From NCBI GenBank assembly GCA_018659505.1, contig JABJMI010000281.1:1-5484 (forward strand): a stretch of DNA of 5,484 nt. The letters are read 5' to 3'. A model generated the notes under the pieces. That model saw only the letters and a list, made by a program, of their open reading frames with translations, was not told the DNA's origin and did no database searches. Below are positions 1 through 5,382 of the stretch, one piece after another (the stretch's first letter is position 1; every line of letters begins with the position of its first letter). Source of the DNA: Planctomicrobium sp. Its GTDB lineage: Bacteria > Planctomycetota > Planctomycetia > Planctomycetales > Planctomycetaceae. The translations under genes were made by a program, and so were the position numbers.

Positions 1-2
1 AG

Positions 3-74
3 GGAAATATTCTATTTCAATTGATTGGCTCAACTGGAAGAGTGAAATTCACGATGCCGATTGAACAAAATTGA
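3..74 (+). CDS. Possible C-terminal end of a gene entering from the left (partial)
   Basis: The third forward frame is open from the window edge to a TGA at 72-74 and would encode 23 residues ending FTMPIEQN. The alternating hydrophobic pattern (ILFQLIG, then RVKFTMPI) looks like beta strands of a real protein end. The second forward frame is also open, to a TGA at 62-64, so the choice is not secure. No family can be recognised from so short a piece. A weak inverted repeat, GGTGAA at 84-89 with TTCACC at 115-120, lies just downstream, but its 25-base loop makes it a poor terminator. The stretch may equally be non-coding. Confidence 0.25.
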   Translation, partial: GNILFQLIGSTGRVKFTMPIEQN

Positions 75-179
75 AGCATCATTGGTGAAATATTCCTCAT
101 ACCGAAAAAGTAACTTCACCGTTTGAAAGGTCAAGAGAGCAAACAGTTCATTCAAAATCGTCTCATCAAGTTGCGTCAT
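30..179 (-). CDS. Doubtful 49-residue hypothetical ORF
   Basis: The minus strand carries an ATG at 179-177 and an open frame of 49 codons to a TGA at 32-30. The product would start MTQLDETILNELFALL and end REFHSSS. The acidic, leucine-rich first half could form an amphipathic helix. It has no signal peptide, no full membrane segment and no recognisable domain. No purine-rich ribosome site precedes the ATG, and the ORF overlaps the possible gene end on the plus strand. If real, it would be divergent from the propeller gene that starts at 257. An open frame of this length can occur by chance in AT-leaning DNA. Confidence 0.15.
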   Translation of the reverse strand: MTQLDETILNELFALLTFQTVKLLFRYEEYFTNDASILFNRHREFHSSS

Positions 180-189
180 TCGGGAGCAT

Positions 190-234
190 GATCTACAAAG
201 TTAGATCTACATATGAATCTCCACGAGATCTTCA
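190..234. repeat. Short direct repeats GATCTACA upstream of the propeller gene
   Basis: Two perfect copies of GATCTACA lie at 190-197 and 204-211, 14 bases apart start to start. Two degenerate copies follow, GAATCTCCA at 215-223 and GATCTTCA at 227-234. The cluster ends 22 bases before the start codon at 257, where an operator or the transcribed leader would be expected. That it binds a regulator is inference; repeats this short can arise by chance. Confidence 0.3.
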
Positions 235-242
235 CCATATTT

Positions 243-247
243 AAGGA
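243..247 (+). promoter_or_regulatory. Ribosome binding site of the propeller gene
   Basis: AAGGA lies nine bases before the ATG at 257, an acceptable Shine-Dalgarno spacing. It favours this ATG over the in-frame ATG at 266, which would also leave a usable signal peptide. Confidence 0.5.
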
Positions 248-256
248 CGACTCAAG

Positions 257-1264
257 ATGTTGAAAATGCGTTTTTTACTATCTCTATCCATCTGTTTGCT
301 ATCAACTGCGATCGCGATTGAAGCTGCGGATAAAGCCACACCGGTGCGTATGGGCAATGGTTCCATGACCTTCGAGACGGTTCCTGGTTGGGGGCTTGGC
401 TCAAAAGGAGAGTCGGTCATCGGATCGACTCACGGAGGGGTCGTCATTGATGAAGCCGGAAGTATTTACACCAGCGCGAATCTTGGAGTCTTTGTTTTCT
501 CTCCAGAAGGAGAAGTGCTTCGGAAGTTTCTGGGTCCAGAATACTCCAACATTCACGACCTGGAAATTCGAAAAGAAGGTGATGCCGAATTCATCTATGC
601 AGCCAGAAACGCTAATGCCGAGGGCATTAAGTTCGATGCAGTCACTGGGGAAATCGTCTTGAAACTCAAATTCCCGGAAGAGTCTGGACTTAAACTGACC
701 AAGTTCTCACCCACAGCGATCACAGTTGCTCCCAACGGAGACATCATCCTTTCCGATGGTTATGCGAGCAATCACATTTTCAAGTTCGATAAGAACGGAA
801 AGTACCTGATGCACTTCGGGCAGAAAGGGAACGCTCTTAAACAGTTCAACACAGCTCACGGAATGACATTGGACACACGCTACGATCCACCTCGTTTGTT
901 GATCTGTGATCGTAATCACCAACCCAAAGGACGCTTGCTGCATTACGATCTCGAAGGAAACTACATCGAAGAGGTCATCACCGGTTTGGGAATGCCGACT
1001 TCTGTTTCAGTTCAAGGTGATTTTGTTTCAGTGCCGGATTTACACGGACGAGTCGTTGTCTTGGATAAAACCAATAGAATCATCGCAGTTCTGGGACACA
1101 ATCCTGATCCGAAGAAGGGGGGCAGTTTCAATGTTCCTCAAAAGGATTGGGTAGAAGGAGTCTTCAGCGGAACACACGGTTCTTATTGGGACAAAGACGG
1201 AAACCTGTACGTTCAAGATTGGAACGTCTCTGGTCGACTCATGAAATTGGTTCGAGTTAAATAA
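257..1264 (+). CDS. Secreted NHL-type six-bladed beta-propeller protein, peptidyl-amidating-lyase-like
   Basis: This 335-residue protein begins with a Sec signal peptide: Lys3 and Arg5, a hydrophobic core at about 6-21, and likely cleavage near Ala20-Ala24. It should therefore act outside the cytoplasm. The rest is made of propeller blades with the NHL pattern of a Gly/Asp turn followed by 'D-G-x-I-Y'-like strands, for example at 61-81, 155-177, 201-231 and 307-331. From memory, residues 152-230 align well with the lyase domain (PAL) of peptidylglycine alpha-amidating monooxygenase, sharing SDGY (166-169), the His in TAHG and the DR in CDR. Candidate zinc ligands are His100, His201 and His307; Tyr169 and Arg219 match other PAL active-site residues. 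The arginine near the PAL N-terminus seems absent, and Gly308 replaces an expected Asp. No hydroxylating partner domain is present. The substrate is unknown, and a purely structural or ligand-binding propeller is possible. An intrinsic terminator follows, so it is probably transcribed alone or as the last gene of its unit. Confidence 0.85.
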   Translation: MLKMRFLLSLSICLLSTAIAIEAADKATPVRMGNGSMTFETVPGWGLGSKGESVIGSTHGGVVIDEAGSIYTSANLGVFVFSPEGEVLRKFLGPEYSNIHDLEIRKEGDAEFIYAARNANAEGIKFDAVTGEIVLKLKFPEESGLKLTKFSPTAITVAPNGDIILSDGYASNHIFKFDKNGKYLMHFGQKGNALKQFNTAHGMTLDTRYDPPRLLICDRNHQPKGRLLHYDLEGNYIEEVITGLGMPTSVSVQGDFVSVPDLHGRVVVLDKTNRIIAVLGHNPDPKKGGSFNVPQKDWVEGVFSGTHGSYWDKDGNLYVQDWNVSGRLMKLVRVK

Positions 1265-1280
1265 CTGATGGCTCATATCT

Positions 1281-1319
1281 AAGGATCGTCTGGCTCAATA
1301 TTTCAGGCGATTCTTTTTT
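1281..1319 (+). terminator. Intrinsic terminator after the propeller gene
   Basis: The arms GGATCGTCTG (1283-1292) and CAGGCGATTC (1304-1313) form a ten-pair stem with two G-T wobbles around an 11-base loop. Six T residues follow immediately at 1314-1319, and the AA at 1281-1282 can extend the stem into them. It begins 16 bases after the TAA stop of the propeller gene, so it should end that transcript and separate it from the peptidase gene. Confidence 0.8.
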
Positions 1320-1353
1320 GCATTGAGACCCCTCCGGGCATGGAATCAACTCA

Positions 1354-1950
1354 ATGAAAGTTCTTGTTACTGGCTTTCCTCCGTTTCCTGGAGTCTCAAC
1401 GAATCCGTCACAAACGCTGATCGATGCATTGAGGATTGGAATAATCAGCATTGATGGTGTCGAACTCTTTCCAGCGACAGTTCCAGTCGAGTATCGCGGA
1501 GTGGAAGAAATCTTCGATCAATTGCTGGCAGACCTTCAACCTGATTTAGTTCTTTCATTTGGAGTCGGCAGGCATCAGCAGTCGCTACGATTTGAGAGTC
1601 TGGCCGTCAATCTTGATGATGCTCGCATCCCTGATAATGCGGGAGAGATTCGCACTCAAGCAAAAATATTCGAGAATGGTCCTGAGCAAATTGTCTCGCA
1701 ACTGGACCTGGAAGCGTTAGTCGAAACACTTTCCAGTCAGGGTATTCCGGCGGAAATCAGCCAAAACGCCGGGCGGTACGTTTGCAATCATCTGCTGTAC
1801 TACGGAAGCTATCATCAGGACCGCGTCAATCATCCGTACCAATTTCTATTCACGCATCTTCCGTCAATGGAAAATGGATTCGTGCTGGAAAGAACGGTCA
1901 ACGGATTAGAAACGATGATCGATTGGTTTCGATTACAAATCCTGAACTAA
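1354..1950 (+). CDS. pcp: Pyroglutamyl-peptidase I (pyrrolidone-carboxylate peptidase)
   Basis: This cytoplasmic cysteine peptidase of family C15 removes N-terminal pyroglutamate from peptides and proteins. At 198 residues it is slightly shorter than the usual 200-220. The glycine-rich start VTGFPPFPGVSTNPS (5-19) is the family's GF-x-PF ... NPS motif. FESLAVNLDDARIPDNAG (80-97) holds catalytic Glu81, NAGRYVCNHLLYYG (138-151) holds catalytic Cys144, and FTHLPS (166-171) holds catalytic His168. These are the same numbers I recall for the Bacillus enzyme, so all three catalytic residues are present and activity is likely. There is no signal peptide. The ATG at 1354 puts the conserved N-terminal strand directly at the start; only a weak GGA at 1342-1344 precedes it. 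A strong terminator ends 35 bases upstream, so it probably has its own promoter. The ROK kinase gene starts 60 bases downstream and may share the transcript. Confidence 0.95.
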   Translation: MKVLVTGFPPFPGVSTNPSQTLIDALRIGIISIDGVELFPATVPVEYRGVEEIFDQLLADLQPDLVLSFGVGRHQQSLRFESLAVNLDDARIPDNAGEIRTQAKIFENGPEQIVSQLDLEALVETLSSQGIPAEISQNAGRYVCNHLLYYGSYHQDRVNHPYQFLFTHLPSMENGFVLERTVNGLETMIDWFRLQILN

Positions 1951-1975
1951 TTAAAAACTTATTCGGCGTTAAAAC

Positions 1976-1989
1976 CTCTGCTGGCAGAG
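1976..1989. repeat. Short inverted repeat between peptidase and kinase genes
   Basis: CTCTGC at 1976-1981 and GCAGAG at 1984-1989 are perfect inverted copies separated by TG, so RNA could form five pairs with a CTGG loop. No T tract follows on the plus strand, so it is a poor terminator. It lies 21 bases before the kinase start and could be a small operator or chance. Confidence 0.2.
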
Positions 1990-2010
1990 TGTTGAAATAA
2001 AAGTGAAATC

Positions 2011-2991
2011 ATGGCTAGTAGCGAAAAAGAAAAACATTGGATGGGATTTGACCTGGGCGGCACGAAGATGCTCGCTCAAATCTATGACGAAAACTGGAAG
2101 GTGATCGCCAAAGAGAAGAAGAGAACGAAACCCGGCACGACCGAACGTCAAGGTGTTGATCGAATTATTGACACGATCAAAGTCGCCCTCAAAAAAGCAG
2201 AGATGACTGCTGAAGACTTAAAAGGAATCGGAATCGGCTGTCCTGGACCTATTGATATGGACAATGGCATTCTGATGGACCTCCCAAATCTCGGGTGGGA
2301 AGCCGTCCCTTTACGTGAACAGGTTTCAAAAGAACTCGGTTGCCCTGTCGCGATCTTGAATGATGTCGATGCCGGGACTTATGCCGAATACCGTATGGGC
2401 GCCGCCAAAGGGTCTCGCTGTGCGATCGGTGTATTTGCCGGAACAGGCATTGGTGGAGGCTGTGTCTATCAGGGGGAAATCCTGCGAGGCGCCAAGATTT
2501 CCGCATTCGAAATTGGACATATTCAGGTGATGTCCAATGGTCCTCGTTGTGGATGCGGTCAGCGTGGTTGCCTTGAATCGGTCGCCAGTCGATTGGCAAT
2601 TGCCTCTCAGTCTGCACGAACGGCCTATCGCGGCGACGCTCCCAATCTTTTGGCTCACTCAGGAGTTGATCTCTCTAAAATTCGCAGCGGAGCTCTTTCC
2701 TCATCAATCGAGAAAGGAGACAAAGCCATTGAAGAAATCATTATCGAAGCCTCTCGCTATATCGGGATTGCAATAGCAAGCGTGGTGAATCTGATTAGTC
2801 CTGAAGTTGTGATTCTTGGTGGTGGATTAGTAGAAGCGATGCCAGATTTATTTGTCCCAACCGTTTTGAAGTCGGCAAACAAGCGAGTAATGCCTGCCTA
2901 CCGAGACAGCTTCAAAGTTGTCCCAGCGAAGCTCGAAGACGACGCGGGAGTATTAGGAGCAGCGTTATGGGCAGAGCACCGCTTGTCTTGA
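2011..2991 (+). CDS. ROK-family sugar kinase, probable glucokinase
   Basis: The 326-residue product is a full-length ROK (Repressor, ORF, Kinase) protein and a kinase rather than a repressor, as it has no helix-turn-helix before the first phosphate loop. It should transfer phosphate from ATP to the 6-hydroxyl of glucose or a related hexose in the cytoplasm. Visible motifs in order are the phosphate loop DLGGTK (14-19), the substrate and catalytic segment NDVDAGTYAE (117-126) with Asp118 as likely base, the second phosphate loop GTGIGGG (144-150), the sugar-binding EIGH (167-170), the zinc motif His170 with Cys180, Cys182 and Cys187, Glu189 after it, and the nucleotide-binding strand PEVVILGGG (264-272). 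All are intact. Glucose is the likeliest substrate, but mannose, N-acetylglucosamine or N-acetylmannosamine kinases share these motifs. The start follows the peptidase gene by 60 bases without a clear ribosome site. A strong hairpin lies 19 bases after the TGA. Confidence 0.93.
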   Translation: MASSEKEKHWMGFDLGGTKMLAQIYDENWKVIAKEKKRTKPGTTERQGVDRIIDTIKVALKKAEMTAEDLKGIGIGCPGPIDMDNGILMDLPNLGWEAVPLREQVSKELGCPVAILNDVDAGTYAEYRMGAAKGSRCAIGVFAGTGIGGGCVYQGEILRGAKISAFEIGHIQVMSNGPRCGCGQRGCLESVASRLAIASQSARTAYRGDAPNLLAHSGVDLSKIRSGALSSSIEKGDKAIEEIIIEASRYIGIAIASVVNLISPEVVILGGGLVEAMPDLFVPTVLKSANKRVMPAYRDSFKVVPAKLEDDAGVLGAALWAEHRLS

Positions 2992-3010
2992 AGAATTGTA
3001 ATTTTATTTC

Positions 3011-3033
3011 GCCCTACACTTTAAGTGTGGGGC
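3011..3033 (+). terminator. Strong hairpin after the kinase gene, possible terminator without T tract
   Basis: GCCCTACACT (3011-3020) and AGTGTGGGGC (3024-3033) form a ten-pair stem with one wobble around a TTA loop, 19 bases after the kinase stop. AAAACTCCC follows instead of a T run, so it is not a classic intrinsic terminator. It may stop or slow transcription, protect the 3' end of the message, or be a copy of a dispersed palindromic repeat. Confidence 0.5.
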
Positions 3034-3084
3034 AAAACTCCCAAGCTAATTTTGCAAACACATCATTGACTCTAAAGTCGTATC

Positions 3085-3753
3085 ATGGCTGCCAAGAAAA
3101 AGACATCTGTCAGTAAAAAAATGCTGGCTGCTGAACAATCAGACAAAAATCAGCCAGCACATCCCGTGCTGGTATTGATCGCTGGTTTTATGGCAGCTGT
3201 CCTTTTGTTCTTTTGTTGTGCGTGCGGGGGCGCTGCGTGGTGGTTTCAACCAGAGATTAATGAGAATCCTGACCGCGCCCGAGAGATCGTGGCCGAGATG
3301 ATCGACATTCAAATTCCCGACAGCTATCAGCCCAAGGGAACCATCGAAATGAATGTCGCCTACACCATGAGTTTACGAGGTGCGTTCTACGAGCGTTTCG
3401 TAGGCGATGGACTGTTAACACTCATCGAGGTTAACAGTCGCTTTCAGGCTGACGAAGATGTCCGCGAGCATATCCGAGAAACCCTCATGGAAAAGGGTGG
3501 CGGCGGAACTCCACTCATCGTCGACCCCAGCGATGCCAAAACTGTGCAAGTCGATATCAATGGACAACTCGTTCCTTTCGAAATCGAAATAGGTCGCGAT
3601 CCCCCGTCCGGGAGAACCTTCTACATCGTCGAAGGTGTCTTTAAAGGCAAGAACGGAGAAGTCCTGCTGGCAATGCGAGTCAACGAAGACAACTGGGAAG
3701 AAACATCAATCATCGACATGCTGCAATCAATTGGTGAGCCATTACCTAACTAA
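3085..3753 (+). CDS. Single-pass membrane protein of unknown function
   Basis: I do not recognise a named family in this 222-residue protein. The N-terminal 26 residues are hydrophilic and lysine-rich (KKK at 4-6, KK at 11-12), so they should stay in the cytoplasm. One membrane segment runs from about 27 to 53 and ends with Cys44, Cys45, Cys47 and the pair Trp52-Trp53. The remaining 165 residues should lie outside the inner membrane. They start with a charged helix (61-73, DRAREIVAEMI), then IQIPDSYQPKG (75-85), then strands with the character of a beta domain (89-119), an acidic helix (122-136) and more strands (154-199). From memory, planctomycete membrane proteins of unknown role often have a similar 'I-x-I-P-x-x-Y/F-x-P' start after the membrane segment. 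The ATG at 3085 lacks a ribosome site; Met13 (ATG at 3121) is a weaker alternative that would still keep the membrane segment. It lies 93 bases after the kinase gene, beyond a hairpin, so co-transcription is uncertain. Confidence 0.8.
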   Translation: MAAKKKTSVSKKMLAAEQSDKNQPAHPVLVLIAGFMAAVLLFFCCACGGAAWWFQPEINENPDRAREIVAEMIDIQIPDSYQPKGTIEMNVAYTMSLRGAFYERFVGDGLLTLIEVNSRFQADEDVREHIRETLMEKGGGGTPLIVDPSDAKTVQVDINGQLVPFEIEIGRDPPSGRTFYIVEGVFKGKNGEVLLAMRVNEDNWEETSIIDMLQSIGEPLPN

Positions 3754-3917
3754 ATCCCACGTATGCGGGTAAATGTTGACTCCCTACTCACTGATTTTAT
3801 GAAAAAGTATCATGAGAGTGAAATTTTCACGGGACACATGGCAACGTAGTGTTGGCAGTTCTTAAATTAACATTTATTGCTATGCACCTCTAAAAACAGT
3901 CCAAGTCGACAATTTCA

Positions 3918-3947
3918 TTGAGTGAAGTTATGTAGTCTCGGTACACT
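3918..3947 (+). promoter_or_regulatory. Possible promoter of the Ig-like/HEAT-tail gene
   Basis: TTGAGT at 3918-3923 and TACACT at 3942-3947 resemble -35 and -10 boxes (four of six matches each) with an 18-base spacer. Transcription would start near 3954, about 40 bases before the ATG at 3993. A second pair, TTGACT at 3776-3781 with TATGAA at 3798-3803 and a 16-base spacer, lies farther upstream. Both are weak calls based on the E. coli consensus. Confidence 0.25.
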
Positions 3948-3982
3948 GGTCAAATAGATTTTGCCAGATCGCTAATTGAATC

Positions 3983-3987
3983 GAGGT
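3983..3987 (+). promoter_or_regulatory. Ribosome binding site of the Ig-like/HEAT-tail gene
   Basis: GAGGT, five bases before the ATG at 3993, is the best Shine-Dalgarno sequence in the window and supports this start, which also gives a proper signal peptide. Confidence 0.55.
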
Positions 3988-3992
3988 AAGTC

Positions 3993-5270
3993 ATGAAATT
4001 TCATGAATTCGCGGCATTGGTTTTCACCTGTTTGGCACTTCTCGTTGCAATTGTTGCTACTCAGGACTTCGGACAAGATGAAAAACCAGTTATCGTTGAT
4101 GAAAAAGATGGTCGTGAAGTTTTTGAAGAAATGATGTCATTCCACGGTCCCCCTCCGAAAGAATGGTTGACTGTTTCGAATCCACAGCACCTCACGAAAA
4201 CTGACACGAAGTCGGCATTTCTCGTTCCCTTTGTGCCAGAACCAAATGTGGAAAACCAATGGCAGAAATTACGAGAATTGCTTCACTACGATATACGCAA
4301 CCTGCGGCGATCGTTCGACATTGTGAAAAGAAACTATTTGCTTGGGGAACCGATTTTGGTTCGCTTTGCAATCGAACTAGATGGTGAAGGTGCTTGGGCG
4401 AGAAATGATTGGTCGTATCACAACAACCGTGATGAAACGTTCGTTTTCCTGATGCGTGACTCTGATGGAAACTGGGTTTCAAATCGATACCATCCAGTGC
4501 AGTTCTACTACTCTGGTGGAACAATTGCACATGTAGTTTATTCTCGTGAAAACCCCGAGATCCACCGGTTAGCTCTCCAGCAGTATTGTGCTATTACCCA
4601 ACCAGGCGACTATGAGTTGTTCTGCATCAGGGTGAGTCAACGCGTTCACCGTAGTCAGAATTTTCCTGTTTCACCTTTACTGGAATTGATCCCAAAGGAA
4701 GCAGTCATCGAGGCCTCGAAATACCCATTCGTAAATGTTGAATATGTTAAAGATTTTGCACGATTCTCGATTACAGTTAAACAAGGTAGTAAGTCCGAAC
4801 GCCAGGAAATGGTCCGAACTTCTACAAATTATGTTCTACAAGAGAAGCAGCACTATTCTCGACATGAAAAAGGCTATGCAACAGTATTGGCATGGGAACA
4901 TAGCATGTTCAGTGACTTCGTCCCCTCCCTGTATGATTGGGGAAGGCAGTATCGAGATGAATCCAAATACCCGTATGAACTTTTTGAGCCACCGGTGGCT
5001 TCTGTCCGATGGCTAGGAGAACATGTCACTCAAAGTGAAGCTGGTATTCAGATCCCAGAATTCATAGATGATTTATCATCACCAGATGCCACGACACGAG
5101 CTCTCTCTGAATTCCATCTGCGAAGATGGACAGGCAACTCGATCAACCATTCTTGGAGCGGTTATCAACCAGACCGACCGACTCTTGCTGAGGGTAAGGT
5201 CATGCAAATTGATTGGCTTCGATGGTGGGATACGAATAGAAGCAACTTCTACGTAGATACTGTCGAGTAA
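3993..5270 (+). CDS. Secreted protein of unknown function with Ig-like middle and HEAT-like, Trp-rich tail
   Basis: This 425-residue protein is exported: Lys2 and His4, a hydrophobic core at about 6-22, and likely cleavage after Ala22. Residues 25-100 are acidic and low in clear motifs. Residues 107-217 look like an Ig-like beta-sandwich: LLGEPILVRFAIEL (116-129), DSDGNW (156-161), a GG turn at 175-176, and LALQQYCAITQPGDYELF (193-210). This resembles the 'G-E-P-I ... D-x-D-G ... L-x-x-Y ... P-G-x-Y' layout I recall from extracellular domains of planctomycete HEAT-repeat proteins. The end of the protein (358-418) has DLSSPDATTRALSEFHLRRWTG followed by DWLRWWDTN. This matches a degenerate form of the tail 'D-P-d-x-x-x-R-x-A ... 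L-x-x-x-T-G ... W-x-x-W-W-x-x-N' found in many such proteins. No catalytic motif is visible. It lies alone after a 239-base gap with its own ribosome site and is convergent with the gene entering from the right. The domain calls are inferred from pattern. Confidence 0.8.
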   Translation: MKFHEFAALVFTCLALLVAIVATQDFGQDEKPVIVDEKDGREVFEEMMSFHGPPPKEWLTVSNPQHLTKTDTKSAFLVPFVPEPNVENQWQKLRELLHYDIRNLRRSFDIVKRNYLLGEPILVRFAIELDGEGAWARNDWSYHNNRDETFVFLMRDSDGNWVSNRYHPVQFYYSGGTIAHVVYSRENPEIHRLALQQYCAITQPGDYELFCIRVSQRVHRSQNFPVSPLLELIPKEAVIEASKYPFVNVEYVKDFARFSITVKQGSKSERQEMVRTSTNYVLQEKQHYSRHEKGYATVLAWEHSMFSDFVPSLYDWGRQYRDESKYPYELFEPPVASVRWLGEHVTQSEAGIQIPEFIDDLSSPDATTRALSEFHLRRWTGNSINHSWSGYQPDRPTLAEGKVMQIDWLRWWDTNRSNFYVDTVE

Positions 5271-5312
5271 GTTGTTCTTACTGTTTGATTTCTACTTCAT
5301 GCAATAATTCAC

Positions 5313-5339
5313 GATTGTCTTGGAACAGTCATTTCATTT
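5313..5339 (+). terminator. Weak possible terminator after the Ig-like/HEAT-tail gene
   Basis: GATTGT (5313-5318) can pair with ACAGTC-type bases at 5325-5330 in a six-pair stem with one wobble and a six-base loop. The T-rich tail ATTTCATTT (5331-5339) follows. It is 42 bases after the TAA stop. A second small inverted repeat, AGATT at 5347-5351 with AATCT at 5357-5361, lies next to it between the two convergent genes and has no T tail on either strand. Confidence 0.3.
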
Positions 5340-5382
5340 AGCGTAGAGATTACTTCAATCTGATAGGATGCTTAAGCGTTTT

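Larger units (their letters stand above)
75..256. other. Intergenic region upstream of the propeller gene
   Basis: No plus-strand gene is supported here. The region should hold the promoter of the gene at 257, but I see no good pair of -35 and -10 boxes; the nearest, TTGCGT at 171-176 with TCTACA at 192-197, has only a 15-base spacer. It also contains a cluster of short direct repeats at 190-234. A 16-codon ORF beginning at the ATG at 213 runs through the start codon of the propeller gene and stops at 261-263. It has no ribosome site and is probably chance. Confidence 0.4.

Noticed and set aside
10..13. Possible lipobox (LSIC, residues 10-13) in the propeller protein
   Set aside because: Interval is in residues of the product. 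Ile before the Cys does not fit the lipobox, and hydrophobic residues continue past it, so a type I signal peptide is more likely.
2..64. Second open frame at the left edge, reading GKYSISIDWLNWKSEIHDAD
   Set aside because: It competes with the frame ending at 74, whose strand-like pattern looked slightly more protein-like. Neither can be confirmed without sequence to the left.
213..263. Sixteen-codon ORF overlapping the propeller start codon, a possible leader peptide
   Set aside because: No ribosome site precedes it and it has no runs of regulatory codons; the overlap is probably chance.
1040..1276. Minus-strand open frame across the end of the propeller gene
   Set aside because: It overlaps the conserved last blades of the propeller and runs over the stop codon; it has no ribosome site or recognisable fold.
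2249..2658. Two long minus-strand open frames inside the kinase gene
   Set aside because: They lie opposite an intact ROK kinase with all motifs present, and their products are rich in His, Arg and Ser without domain character. They are shadow frames.
3756..3769. CCCACGTATGCGGG inverted repeat after the membrane protein gene
   Set aside because: Only three outer pairs form before a mismatch and no T tract follows, so it is not a supportable terminator.
4192..4530. Minus-strand open frame of 112 codons inside the last complete gene
   Set aside because: It is opposite the Ig-like region, has no start signal, and its product has no coherent pattern.
5370..5377. GCTTAAGC palindrome followed by GTTTT near the right-hand gene end
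   Set aside because: The eight-base palindrome has no loop and cannot form a useful hairpin, so it is not called a terminator.
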